Source: Tannockella sp964372125 (GTDB lineage: Bacteria; Bacillota_I; Bacilli_A; Erysipelotrichales; Coprobacillaceae). From it: a stretch of 64,000 nt of DNA. How positions within the stretch are numbered: position 1 is the first letter of the stretch; the number at the start of each line of letters is the position of its first letter. The notes beneath the pieces are model-generated. The model was given only the letters and a program-made list of their open reading frames with translations, was not told the origin of the DNA and made no database searches. This document shows, in pieces, positions 9,201 through 17,862 of the stretch. A program made the translations under genes and the position numbers. Where the stretch lies: the NCBI GenBank assembly GCA_964372125.1, contig CAYJPL010000006.1, forward strand, positions 22,366 to 86,365, in the 5' to 3' direction.

Positions 9201-12200
9201 GATACATGGGCACCAAAGACAAGAACAATAGTAGACGTTAATAATGCGAAAAGATTATCTGCAAATTATGATGAATCAGGTGCGGATCGATACAACTATA
9301 TCAGTTTGACCTACACTGCAACACTCACACCAACAACAATTGTTGATATAAATGAGCCAGAGAAAATAATTGCGAATGTTGTACCCACGGCAACTTCTAC
9401 AAATGGACTATTAAGCTCAAGTGGACAAATGACAATAAATCTTCCATCATCATCTGGAATGCGTTCAGATACACATAGTGATACTGTGTATTATCCAGAA
9501 GGAACAAAAGCATATTTGCAATTAAATACTAAAGTATTCAAGTATATTGGAAAAAATGAAAGAATAGAAGTAGAGGTAATTGATGGAAAAACATTCTTAG
9601 TTTATGATCTATCAGGAATTCAAAATCACGTAAATAGTTTTACAATTGATAATGATGATTTCTGGGTCACAAACAATGTCGAAAGTAGAATACAGACAAC
9701 AATTTTTCTAGACTCATATTTTGATATTGGTCCATTACTCGATACGTCAAATACATTGAGACCATATTATAATTATGTTCCTTCAGCGACATTACAAGGC
9801 TACTTATATGAAAATCCACTTAATTTAGAAAGTGTTGCCGGACCATCAGATACAGTTAACCGATTTGTTCAAATGAACGTTTCAACGCCAACAACTATTG
9901 ATATTGCAGCGTCAGCTAATATATTCCTGTATCCTGGTATTGAAGATGAAGTGCAACAAGTTGAATCAGTAGACTATAATATTCATCATGCAAAATCATT
10001 AATGCTTGGTGTCGATGTTGGTAGTACAGATACAAATTACAAAAACTATCATATGGTAATAGAATTACCAAGAGCTGGAGTTTCATACAAAAATGCATCT
10101 ATGACTAATGCGGTGATTAGCGATGAAAGTATTTATGTACGAGAACTTTCACAAAACGCTGTATCGTTAACGGGTGATTTAACAAAGCTTACAGATGAAA
10201 ATACGCCAACAATACAATTTGCGAGCACAGTTTCATTTGACTTAACTAGCTCGACATCTGAACTTACAGATCTAACATTAGCAACAAACATACAAGACGC
10301 TCGATATGTAGTGGTATCTTTCCCTGAAATTCCTAAAAATACATTTGGTAGTGTGGAAGTTGCATTAACAGGTGATTTCTTTGATGAAACAGAAGTAGAT
10401 GGAATCGAAAACCATACTTTATATGATGCAGCTAACGGAGCTACATCATACGCAAATGTACAAGCAAGATTTGAGTATAATGAAGAGGGTGGCACAGAAG
10501 GTGTATATCTACTAGGTAGTGGTTACTCAGTATCACCTGCGAAATATATATTTAAACATGTAGTACTATCAGGAAAAGTCTTTGAAGAAGATATTATAAA
10601 TTATCCAGATGGAATTTTAAACAATGGTGATACACAATATCATCATACAAATATCATAATTAAAAATCTAAACCAATTAGATGTTGAAGGAAGTCCAGTA
10701 CAAATGGAAGTGATTGCAGGGCCTGATGGAACAGGATACCAAATTATTTTACCACCTATCAAAACAGAAGATGGAGACCCAGCACCATATAACTTGTACT
10801 TGGATTTAGATGCGATGGGTAAAACCGGAACACATACACTTACGAAAAATGCATCAGATTCTCTTAATGTAGAAAACAACAATAATGCACCTAGATTTGC
10901 ACCGGGTGATACGCCTGTAGGTATCCCTATTTATACAGATGAATATGGATATACTTCAATAAGAAGTGCAATACCAACAGTGCCATTAGTGACTGATTTT
11001 GAATTAGAGAATGGTTATGTTGATTTTGGTGTTTATAAAAATCCAACCGTAACAATTACACCAGCAAGAGTTACTATGCCTGAAGGACTAACAAGTACGG
11101 TAAATGTTACTATAAGCGGTGTCGGTACTATTGTAGGTGATGGATATACTCCGGTTGATGGAGGTGAATATGTTGATGTAACATCAGAATTATCTGGAGA
11201 TAAAAAAACTGCAACGGTAACATTGACAGGAAAAAAACCTACTTTAGCTGTGGATGACACTAATATTTATTTAGAGGCGAATACAAAAATACTAAATTAC
11301 TTTGGTGAAGAAATTGAAGGGCCAACATCAGAATACTTAGTATATGAAGGTATTTCAGTAACATTCCATCCATTCGACAAAGATGATAATACAATTATTG
11401 GAACATGGAATGATGGAACTACTGATCCAAGTAAACGAGTATTACTCAATCCAATAGATGGAGAATTTGATAGAGGAACAATATCAAATGTCAATGTTCC
11501 GCTAATAACTGCACCTATGGATCTTGAAAATAATCATGTTTTTGAAGGTTGGCAATTAGAAGATGGCACAAAAATTTACTTTGATGCTAGTCAACAAGAA
11601 TTACCAGCAGATGCAAATCTATACCCAATATTCTCAATTGATGAAATAACTGATCCAAATAATGACTTAAATGGACCTTTACCAGGTGATGGAATTGCAG
11701 ATGTATTCCAAACTTATGTAATTCACGAAGTTACGAATGGAACATGGAATGATGAAGTCGACACACCAGATACTACAACACAAGTAGTAACATTTATTAA
11801 AGATAGACAACCATCAATAGAGGGAGTTGGATATTACACTGTGCCAGAATCTACCCCTACTCATGGATATACAAATGGTCGATGGGATGGTACTACTTCA
11901 ACAGGTGAGATACGCTACAATCCAGAAGTAGTTACATATCGTTATGAATATGCTCCTATTGTTCCAACAGTATCAATCACGGTAGAAGGTAATTTACCTG
12001 AAAATGATATAAAAGAGGTATATAAAAATGAAGATGTAACGCTAATTGCTATTGGCGTTTCAGAAGGGGCTTCAATAACCGATTTAACATATCAGTGGCA
12101 AGAACTTGGTCCAGATAATGTATGGAGAGATATACTAGGTGAAACAAATGTGACATTTGATCCACCTACAGATACGCTTGGTACTAAAAATTATAAAGTT

Positions 12201-13472
12201 GTAGTTACAGATACTAGAAACGATGCTACAGCAACAAGCCCGGATCAAGCTGATATTACAGTATTACCATATACAATTACATTTGTACCAGACGGCGGAA
12301 CGTTTACTGATATGACAACAGATAATAAGACAGATGTAACAACGAATGAAGATATTGTAACGAACACTGTTGATCAACCAACAAAAGATTCAGCGGTATT
12401 TGCAGGTTGGATAATTGAAGGCGTAGATGGTACATTTACATCTACAGAAATTCAAGAATATCCGTTTGACAGTGATAAAACAGTAACTGCACAGTGGGCT
12501 CAAGACGTTTTAGTAGATACTGACTCAGACCTTAATGGTGAATTGCCAGGAGATGGAATTGCTGATGTTTATCAAACAATAGTACATCATAAAATAATAA
12601 ACGGAACATGGACAGGTGATCAAATTACAACATCTGAAGTAGTAACGTTTAGAAATGACGATGGTAATGTATCTACGAATTTAATGACAGCTACAGCACA
12701 ATATACAGTACCAGATTCTAGTGCAAATAGTGGGTATCACGAAGGACAATGGAATGGTGATGAATCATTGGGAAGTATTAGATATACTACTAATGAAGTA
12801 ACTTTTGAATACGAGTATATACCAATCATTCCAGAAGTAACACAAGCAGTAACGGATCCTGGGAATATTCATCCAGATACAGATGCTGCGACAGTAAAAA
12901 AAGATACCGTGATAACATTAACTGCAACTGGTTCATCGAAAGGTGCAACAGCAGATGATCTTACATATCAATGGTATGAAAAAGATGCTCTAGGTAATTT
13001 AGTAGAAATACCTGATGCAACTGATATAGTGTATACTCCAAGTACAAATGAACCTGGAGACAAACAATATGTCGTAATTGTCACAGATACTAGAAATAAT
13101 CAAACTAGTACATCAGAATTCTCAACAATTACAGTGGTGATTGAGCATGATGTTATATTTGAAGAAAATGGCGGAAGTGAAGTTACAGATCAAAAATTAT
13201 ATCCGGAAGATGTAATCTTAGAACCAAATATTCCAAATAAAGATGGATATATTTTTGTAGGGTGGTATTTAGATCCAGAATTAACACAAAAATTCGATTT
13301 TAGTACACCGATGCCAAATGAAAATCTAACTTTATATGCTAAATATGAAGCCATACCTCCTGTACCAGAAACTGGTGATAATACGAAAGTATTGTTATGG
13401 GCGAGTATATTAGTAATAAGTAGTTTAGGTTATATCGTATTTAGAAAAGTAAGTAAATCTAAAAACGAATAA
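6285..13472 (+). CDS. Giant sortase-anchored surface protein 1 (2395 aa; Ig-like and InlB_B-type repeats)
   Basis: AAAGGAGATAAA precedes ATG 6285. Residues 1-26 are a signal peptide ending IASA. Residues ~30-180 are acidic and unassigned; ~185-1780 is a long beta-rich region (starting RGDIYFRSS) with no domain I can name. The C-terminal part is modular: DGIADVFQ-type repeats at ~1788 and ~2080, each followed by an NGTW...VTF module; Ig-like YQW...VVTDTRN modules at ~1892-1992 and ~2185-2285; an InlB_B-like segment at ~1995-2072 and a clear one at ~2287-2355 (GYIFVGWYLDP). It ends PVPETGD, a hydrophobic helix and a basic tail, so sortase should link it to the wall at the Thr of VPETG. Likely an adhesin or glycan-binding protein; ligand unknown. 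The gene at 56663 is a paralogue. Confidence 0.85.
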   Translation: MKNIRKLFSILLAVFIAMQPLWIASAVEIESEPSIEVDITTVILEFQLDENTKNQKTIIDSNYEPILPKDITVITNVLDQNGKIDETKEGTTQEVEVIWNEKDSKTFLTSKAETYTYQALLVDETLQVQEGVELPTINIEVEEEEKNIEESTTLKDELEETITQIPEVKNTPTTQSEVEAIAINARGDIYFRSSDIPYAPVDDKSWSWDYVESKIPDTGSYSYALGVNFDPDLEPGAKRIIEVNIDPYNNGEYHALQIANAAFGSDYIDQDKSYYTSTKIYYVFDNDALNGAEAIMTFSLEISNKYNGGTTNYHIAEGTIASAIGYMLLNAPNADLGIKVQEYQQGTDVSALNEELVLEDSEVSLKHTIRRDNHGTQPIISEYSLVYESLSNNVTDKTITELWLGNDGHLYYNDPTTNLPIDSQSYGYAFRFTEEDHAPVGNFKWSLTMPEEIPIWYTTTSHIPYTLTINEENGSYSMIDIRNSLTMSNGYMSTGNVSATGYGEMLTGIKSTPTQMQFAFRSSGTGGYGIRGPLPLHQYTENGTYESEVITAEYDQVVPDTENGGYKIEHFTQEFGKMVIHVPEYVYEDRITMEASIPEKVNYDDPTGMEYNFSIFNNVLDADVNENIAPYFHNGGVMTMTFNDENFDPHTIKLDNEFGEFISYQVEYADGTFGPVRNVNGEFTVDAMPNLAGYDAINVRFNISEQGLVRDGYTVNYETGGFFTGEFTEPTGTNSIKVDVNFSSDGNGTNATPVSFDKEITWEYETGTDYLHLYQEFDNPTILVNDNKNYLTSHSNADLHLGAAIPEDAIESSVVYRNVDVNMFDTSLATDEEHAKQINAVLAQGGYSFTFDGTDKSIEYETLDEPDVKVWIEYTTYLEEEPRKQYLDTRTKDTYTITLEEGDYFTSIHFRADRLRLLGHDVTDAKFKEMEFDIVYFITDFKFNATRHSDVQKITTPNTIVIPAQIIADGLDDTWAPKTRTIVDVNNAKRLSANYDESGADRYNYISLTYTATLTPTTIVDINEPEKIIANVVPTATSTNGLLSSSGQMTINLPSSSGMRSDTHSDTVYYPEGTKAYLQLNTKVFKYIGKNERIEVEVIDGKTFLVYDLSGIQNHVNSFTIDNDDFWVTNNVESRIQTTIFLDSYFDIGPLLDTSNTLRPYYNYVPSATLQGYLYENPLNLESVAGPSDTVNRFVQMNVSTPTTIDIAASANIFLYPGIEDEVQQVESVDYNIHHAKSLMLGVDVGSTDTNYKNYHMVIELPRAGVSYKNASMTNAVISDESIYVRELSQNAVSLTGDLTKLTDENTPTIQFASTVSFDLTSSTSELTDLTLATNIQDARYVVVSFPEIPKNTFGSVEVALTGDFFDETEVDGIENHTLYDAANGATSYANVQARFEYNEEGGTEGVYLLGSGYSVSPAKYIFKHVVLSGKVFEEDIINYPDGILNNGDTQYHHTNIIIKNLNQLDVEGSPVQMEVIAGPDGTGYQIILPPIKTEDGDPAPYNLYLDLDAMGKTGTHTLTKNASDSLNVENNNNAPRFAPGDTPVGIPIYTDEYGYTSIRSAIPTVPLVTDFELENGYVDFGVYKNPTVTITPARVTMPEGLTSTVNVTISGVGTIVGDGYTPVDGGEYVDVTSELSGDKKTATVTLTGKKPTLAVDDTNIYLEANTKILNYFGEEIEGPTSEYLVYEGISVTFHPFDKDDNTIIGTWNDGTTDPSKRVLLNPIDGEFDRGTISNVNVPLITAPMDLENNHVFEGWQLEDGTKIYFDASQQELPADANLYPIFSIDEITDPNNDLNGPLPGDGIADVFQTYVIHEVTNGTWNDEVDTPDTTTQVVTFIKDRQPSIEGVGYYTVPESTPTHGYTNGRWDGTTSTGEIRYNPEVVTYRYEYAPIVPTVSITVEGNLPENDIKEVYKNEDVTLIAIGVSEGASITDLTYQWQELGPDNVWRDILGETNVTFDPPTDTLGTKNYKVVVTDTRNDATATSPDQADITVLPYTITFVPDGGTFTDMTTDNKTDVTTNEDIVTNTVDQPTKDSAVFAGWIIEGVDGTFTSTEIQEYPFDSDKTVTAQWAQDVLVDTDSDLNGELPGDGIADVYQTIVHHKIINGTWTGDQITTSEVVTFRNDDGNVSTNLMTATAQYTVPDSSANSGYHEGQWNGDESLGSIRYTTNEVTFEYEYIPIIPEVTQAVTDPGNIHPDTDAATVKKDTVITLTATGSSKGATADDLTYQWYEKDALGNLVEIPDATDIVYTPSTNEPGDKQYVVIVTDTRNNQTSTSEFSTITVVIEHDVIFEENGGSEVTDQKLYPEDVILEPNIPNKDGYIFVGWYLDPELTQKFDFSTPMPNENLTLYAKYEAIPPVPETGDNTKVLLWASILVISSLGYIVFRKVSKSKNE
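10983..11023 (+). repeat. 41-bp perfect repeat shared with the second giant gene (copy 1)
   Basis: Identical base for base to 61571-61611 in the same orientation, starting CCATTAGTGACTG. Two further perfect 35-bp matches link the same gene pair: 8541-8575 with 59132-59166, and 8079-8113 with 58670-58704. Confidence 0.9.
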
Positions 13473-13494
13473 TTAAAGTAGTAAATATTTATGT

Positions 13495-13532
13495 AAAGGC
13501 ATGGAAGGGCAGCAAAGCTTCTATGCCTTTAT
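13495..13532 (+). terminator. Probable terminator after giant surface gene 1
   Basis: AAAGGCATGGAAG pairs with CTTCTATGCCTTT (one G-U) around a 10-nt loop. The T tract is short and mixed. Confidence 0.6.
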
Positions 13533-13609
13533 TAATTGATAAAACATTTAAAAATATAACTTCTAAAATGTAACCGCTTATATTATAATAAAGTATAGGA
13601 GGAAAATTT

Positions 13610-14221
13610 ATGGCAAAAGAAATATACGACCCATGGTCAAAAATTAAAACAAAAAATGGATACGCAGCTGAAGAAGTAATTTCATCTCTGCAAAAAAGTA
13701 TCCGTAAAAGTGATGAAGAACTGGCATGCAGATTTGCATTTGAACTATATATATCATCACCACAATTATTAGAAAAAATGTGGCGAAGACTCTTGGTGAT
13801 TTCGGTAGAAGATATCGGAATGGGAGAACCTAATGCACCAATACTTGTAAACAACTTATTTAAGATGGCAAAAGAATATGAATACGGAGATGGTGATCAA
13901 CCAATGTATTTTGTACACGCAATTCGTTATCTATGTCAATGTAAAAAAGATCGTTCAAGTGATTTACTAAAAAATATTGTAATCAAAACTACAGCACAAG
14001 GTGAACATCCTGAAATACTTGATGTAGCGTTAGATAAGCATACTCCAAGGGGACGTGCAATGGGACGAGACTCATTCCATTTCTTCCATGAAGGTGCTAA
14101 GGTAACACCAGAATTAGAAGTGGACAATGATTATAAAGAAAGATATCTAAAAATATTAGAAGAATTTGATGCAAGCAAAACTGAGGATACTACATTTGTA
14201 TTCAATAGCTGGCAATTCTAA
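13610..14221 (+). CDS. Stand-alone RarA/MgsA C-terminal-domain-like protein
   Basis: ATG 13610 follows AGGAGGAAAATTT. The 203-residue protein matches the C-terminal part of the RarA/MgsA (Mgs1/WRNIP1) AAA+ ATPase family: KSIRKSDEELACRFAFELYISSPQLLEKMWRRLLVISVEDIGMG corresponds to the RGSDpdAAL...RRLxxiAxEDIG segment. No Walker A or B motif is present and there is no room upstream for an ATPase domain. RarA acts at stalled replication forks, with its C-terminal part in tetramerisation; whether this lone domain has that role is unknown. It is flanked by terminators, so transcribed alone. Ends in NSWQF. Homology is fairly sure, function is not. Confidence 0.7.
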   Translation: MAKEIYDPWSKIKTKNGYAAEEVISSLQKSIRKSDEELACRFAFELYISSPQLLEKMWRRLLVISVEDIGMGEPNAPILVNNLFKMAKEYEYGDGDQPMYFVHAIRYLCQCKKDRSSDLLKNIVIKTTAQGEHPEILDVALDKHTPRGRAMGRDSFHFFHEGAKVTPELEVDNDYKERYLKILEEFDASKTEDTTFVFNSWQF

Positions 14222-14231
14222 AAAACATACG

Positions 14232-14262
14232 AAACACTTTACAAAATTGTAGAGTGTTTTTT
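14232..14262 (+). terminator. Intrinsic terminator between the RarA-C-like gene and folD
   Basis: AACACTTTACA-AAAT-TGTAGAGTGTT followed by a T tract; one G-U pair. Confidence 0.85.
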
Positions 14263-14308
14263 ATATTTTTGATATAATAGAACAAGAATATTTGTAGGGG
14301 GAAGTTCA

Positions 14309-15151
14309 ATGATAATCGATGGAAAAAAAATAGCACAGGAAATTAAAGAAGAACAAAAGCAACAAATAGTAGATATCAAAAACAAATTTGGAAAAGTACC
14401 GACACTAACTGTAATTTTAGTTGGAGAAAATGCAGCTAGCCAAACCTATGTAAAAAACAAAGACTTAGGATGTAAATTTGTAGGCATGAACTCTAATATC
14501 ATAAAAAAAGATGTGAATATTACACAAGAAGAGTTAGTTACAACAATTCTGGAATTAAATAATGATGATAATATAGATGGCATATTAGTACAGTTACCTT
14601 TGCCAAAACATATTGATGAAGAAGCTATACTACAAACAATTTGTCCAAGTAAAGATGTTGATGGGTTTCATCCAGAAAATATTGCGAAACTATTCTTATC
14701 AATGCCAGGTCAAGTACCATGTACTCCAAAAGGAATGATGGTACTATTGGATAAAATTAATTGTGATTTGACTGGTAAACATGTAGTAGTGGTTGGAAGA
14801 AGTAACATTGTTGGAAAACCAGTTGCCTTACTTTGTTTACAAAGAAATGCGACAGTCACAATTGCACACTCTAAAACAGAGAACTTAAAAGAAGTATGTA
14901 AACAAGCAGATGTTTTAATAGTGGCAGTGGGAGTTCCAAAATTTATTAACGATGAGTATATAAAAGATGGAGCAATTGTATTAGATGTAGGAATCAACCG
15001 TGATGAAAATAATAAGCTATGTGGTGATGTAGACTTTAATTCAGTTGAAAATAAAGTATCAGCAATCACACCTGTTCCAGGTGGAATAGGCCCAATGACT
15101 ATTACAATGTTATTGGATAATACAATTGAAGCATTTTTAAAAAGAAATTAA
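14309..15151 (+). CDS. folD: FolD: methylenetetrahydrofolate dehydrogenase / methenyltetrahydrofolate cyclohydrolase
   Basis: 280 residues, the usual length. The cytosolic bifunctional enzyme interconverts 5,10-methylene-THF and 10-formyl-THF with NADP. Visible motifs: VGENAASQTYVKNKDLGCK with the conserved Tyr and Lys, DGILVQLPLPKHID, the PSKDVDGFHPENI segment, the VVGRSNIVGKPVA Rossmann turn, and the C-terminal TPVPGGIGPMTITML signature. AGGGGGAAGTTC precedes ATG 14309. The DUF951 gene starts 11 nt downstream and is probably cotranscribed. Confidence 0.97.
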   Translation: MIIDGKKIAQEIKEEQKQQIVDIKNKFGKVPTLTVILVGENAASQTYVKNKDLGCKFVGMNSNIIKKDVNITQEELVTTILELNNDDNIDGILVQLPLPKHIDEEAILQTICPSKDVDGFHPENIAKLFLSMPGQVPCTPKGMMVLLDKINCDLTGKHVVVVGRSNIVGKPVALLCLQRNATVTIAHSKTENLKEVCKQADVLIVAVGVPKFINDEYIKDGAIVLDVGINRDENNKLCGDVDFNSVENKVSAITPVPGGIGPMTITMLLDNTIEAFLKRN

Positions 15152-15162
15152 TAGGAGGCACT

Positions 15163-15357
15163 ATGGAATATAATTTAAATGATATTGTTGAGATGAAAAA
15201 AGCTCATCCGTGTAAAAAATCAAAACATTGGAAAATTATTAGAATGGGTGCAGACATTAAAATTAAATGTTTAGGATGCGATGCAATAATTATGTTCAAT
15301 CGTAGAGATTTTGAAAAAAGACTTAAGAAAATAATAGAAAAAGCAAACCAAGAATAA
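15163..15357 (+). CDS. DUF951 family protein
   Basis: A 64-residue basic cytosolic protein with the family hallmarks DIVEMKKAHPC, WKIIRMGADIKIKCLGC and MFNRRDFEKRLKKII; its two Cys positions suggest a metal or nucleic-acid contact. AGGAGG precedes the ATG. DUF951 genes are widespread in Bacillota, often near replication or translation genes; function not established. Second gene of the folD unit, closed by a strong terminator. Confidence 0.9.
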   Translation: MEYNLNDIVEMKKAHPCKKSKHWKIIRMGADIKIKCLGCDAIIMFNRRDFEKRLKKIIEKANQE

Positions 15358-15379
15358 ATGGTACCAATACGTATATTAT

Positions 15380-15407
15380 AAAACAGTGATTTGATAGTCA
15401 CTGTTTT
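15380..15407 (+). terminator. Intrinsic terminator after the DUF951 gene
   Basis: AAAACAGTGA-N8-TCACTGTTTT, perfect 10-bp stem ending in T residues. Confidence 0.9.
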
Positions 15408-15497
15408 ATAATGTGTAAAAGTAAGACATGCACTTTTATAGTTTTCTTACATCATAGTGAAAAATATGATAAAATAGGGTAGAAATGAGGTACATAT

Positions 15498-17669
15498 ATG
15501 AAAACATTAGTATTAGCAGAAAAACCATCAGTTGGTAAAGATATCGCAAAAGTACTGCGTTGTAATAAACAATTAAACGGAGCATTAGAAGGAGAAAAGT
15601 ATATTGTTACATGGGCATTAGGACATTTAGTAACACTAGCAGATCCAGAAGCATATGATAAAAGCTATAAAACATGGGATATGCAAGATTTGCCAATTAT
15701 GCCAGAAAAAGTATCTTTAGTTGTTATCAAACAAACATCAAAGCAATATAATGCTGTCAAAACACAATTGCTTAGAAAAGATGTCAAGGATATTATTATC
15801 GCAACGGATGCAGGACGTGAAGGTGAACTTGTAGCTAGATGGATTCTAGAAAAAGTACGTGTAAAAAAACCACTAAAGAGATTATGGATTTCATCAGTTA
15901 CTAATAAGGCAATCAATGAGGGATTTAATCATTTAAAAAATGCCAATGAGTACTATTCACTATACCAAAGTGCGTACAGTAGAAGTATTGCTGACTGGTT
16001 TGTGGGAATTAATGCAACAAGAGCACTTACATGTAAATATAATGCTAAGTTATCATGTGGTAGAGTACAAACTCCTACACTTGCGATGGTTGATAAACTT
16101 GAAAAAGATATTGCTAGTTTTATTCCTAAAGAATATTATGGAATGAAAGTTAAAGCGGATGATATTACATGGACATGGAAATCAAGTAAAAATGAAACAT
16201 CGGTATTCAATGAAGAAATTATTTCCAAGGCAATAAGTGAAATAGGAAGTGATGCACTGACAATACAAGATATATCTAAAACAGATAAAAAAACCTTTGC
16301 ACCGCAATTATATGATTTAACAGAATTACAGCGTGATGCAAGTAAACTTTTTGGCTACTCACCAAAAGAGACATTAGACATTATGCAAGGGTTATATGAA
16401 TATCATAAAGTATTAACGTATCCAAGAACAGATTCAAGATATCTAACAGATGATATTGTACCAACATTAAAGGAACGCTTGGATGCTTGTCTTGGTGGAG
16501 ATTATGATGTGGCTATCAATAAAATATGTAAGAATCCCATAAAGAAACAAGCTCACTTTGTAAATAATGCTAAGGTGAGTGATCACCATGCAATAATTCC
16601 CACAGAAGAACCTGCGATGTTTGGAGCATTCAATGTAAGTGAAGCAAGAATATATGACTTAGTAGTAAAAAGATTTTTAGCAGTTCTATTACCACCATAT
16701 CAATATCAACAAACAACAATTCAAGCAACAATTAATAAGCATCAATTCACTGCTAAAGGAAAAGTTGAGAAAGATATTGGATGGAAAGAGGTATACGGAA
16801 AAATAGCTGAAGACAGCCAAGATGACCAAGTTTTACCAATACTTACGAAGAATCAAAAGTTATCTGTAAGTCAGATCGATAAAACATCTGGTAAGACTAC
16901 GCCACCAGCTTATTTTACTGAGGCAACGCTTTTATCAGCTATGGAAAATCCTACTAGATTCATGGAAAACACTACAAAACAACTAAGTGAAACCATTAAA
17001 GAAACGGGTGGCTTAGGAACTGTTGCGACAAGGGCTGATATTATTGAAAAATTGTTTAATAGTTTTCTTATTGAAAAACGAGGAAGCAATATCCATATAA
17101 CCCAAAAAGGTAGACAACTACTTTCACTTGTACCAAATGACTTACGTCATCCAGAATTAACTGGTAAATGGGAGATGCAATTATCAAAGATTGCAAAAGG
17201 AAAATTACAATCAAGTAGCTTTGTTAAAGAGATAAAAGAGTACACAAAAACGATTGTAGATGAAATAAAAGACAGCCAGGCAGTATTTAAACATGATAAT
17301 TTGACTAGTAAAAAATGCCCTGAATGCCAAAATTTCATGTTAGAAGTAAATGGTAAAAAAGGAAAAATGTTAGTTTGTTCAAATAGAGATTGTACTCATA
17401 GAGAGACGATTTCTCTAATCACAAATGCTAGATGTCCAAATTGTCATAAAAAGCTAGAATTAGTAGGTCCTAAAGAAAAACAAATGTTTATATGTAAAAC
17501 ATGTGGACATCGACAAGGAATGGAAGCATTTAAAAAAGAAAGAGAAACAAAAAAGAATAATGCAAATAAATCGGATGTAAAAAAATACATGAAACAACAA
17601 CAAAATACAAAAAATAATGTCGAAGATTCACCATTTGCAGCACTACTTGCATTGAAGAAAGACTTATAA
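15498..17669 (+). CDS. topB: DNA topoisomerase III
   Basis: A 723-residue type IA topoisomerase. TOPRIM at the N-terminus: MKTLVLAEKPSVGKDIAKVL and the acidic triad region IIATDAGREGELVARWI. The catalytic Tyr is Y308 in LTYPRTDSRYL, which makes the transient 5'-phosphotyrosine bond with single-stranded DNA. The GGLGTVATRADIIEKL segment is also family-typical. The C-terminus carries two Cys4-like zinc ribbons (CPEC...CSNRDC and CPNC...CKTC), then a basic tail. Length and motifs fit the Bacillota TopB. It has its own promoter region after the DUF951 terminator and sits in a housekeeping block. Confidence 0.96.
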   Translation: MKTLVLAEKPSVGKDIAKVLRCNKQLNGALEGEKYIVTWALGHLVTLADPEAYDKSYKTWDMQDLPIMPEKVSLVVIKQTSKQYNAVKTQLLRKDVKDIIIATDAGREGELVARWILEKVRVKKPLKRLWISSVTNKAINEGFNHLKNANEYYSLYQSAYSRSIADWFVGINATRALTCKYNAKLSCGRVQTPTLAMVDKLEKDIASFIPKEYYGMKVKADDITWTWKSSKNETSVFNEEIISKAISEIGSDALTIQDISKTDKKTFAPQLYDLTELQRDASKLFGYSPKETLDIMQGLYEYHKVLTYPRTDSRYLTDDIVPTLKERLDACLGGDYDVAINKICKNPIKKQAHFVNNAKVSDHHAIIPTEEPAMFGAFNVSEARIYDLVVKRFLAVLLPPYQYQQTTIQATINKHQFTAKGKVEKDIGWKEVYGKIAEDSQDDQVLPILTKNQKLSVSQIDKTSGKTTPPAYFTEATLLSAMENPTRFMENTTKQLSETIKETGGLGTVATRADIIEKLFNSFLIEKRGSNIHITQKGRQLLSLVPNDLRHPELTGKWEMQLSKIAKGKLQSSSFVKEIKEYTKTIVDEIKDSQAVFKHDNLTSKKCPECQNFMLEVNGKKGKMLVCSNRDCTHRETISLITNARCPNCHKKLELVGPKEKQMFICKTCGHRQGMEAFKKERETKKNNANKSDVKKYMKQQQNTKNNVEDSPFAALLALKKDL

Positions 17670-17690
17670 TTGCTAAAAATAACGATATGT

Positions 17691-17737
17691 AGAAAAGGGG
17701 ATGTGGTCTTTAATAGAGGGATATTCCTTTTTTTTAT
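17691..17737 (+). terminator. Possible terminator after topB
   Basis: A G-rich arm (AAAAGGGGATG) can fold onto ATATTCCTTTT with G-U pairs, followed by eight T. The stem is weak. Confidence 0.35.
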
Positions 17738-17808
17738 TCATATGTATTTACTGAAATTTACATGTGCATAAATGAAATTTTGTATAATGTAAGCACTTAA
17801 ATATAGAT

Positions 17809-17820
17809 AAAAGCGTTTTT
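17809..17820. promoter_or_regulatory. Operator-like box in the LacI-family gene leader
   Basis: AAAAGCGTTTTT lies about 20 bp after a TATAAT (-10, 17783-17788) and 43 nt before the start codon. It resembles the GAAAACGTTTTC boxes before the alpha-glucan genes but is asymmetric at the centre. It could serve autoregulation or CcpA control. Confidence 0.4.
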
Positions 17821-17862
17821 ATGTGCTAAAATATACAAAATGATTACATAAAGGAGGATATG

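Noticed and set aside
9916..11494. Several minus-strand frames of 60-120 codons inside giant gene 1
   Set aside because: All are shadows of a strongly conserved plus-strand coding sequence and lack start signals.
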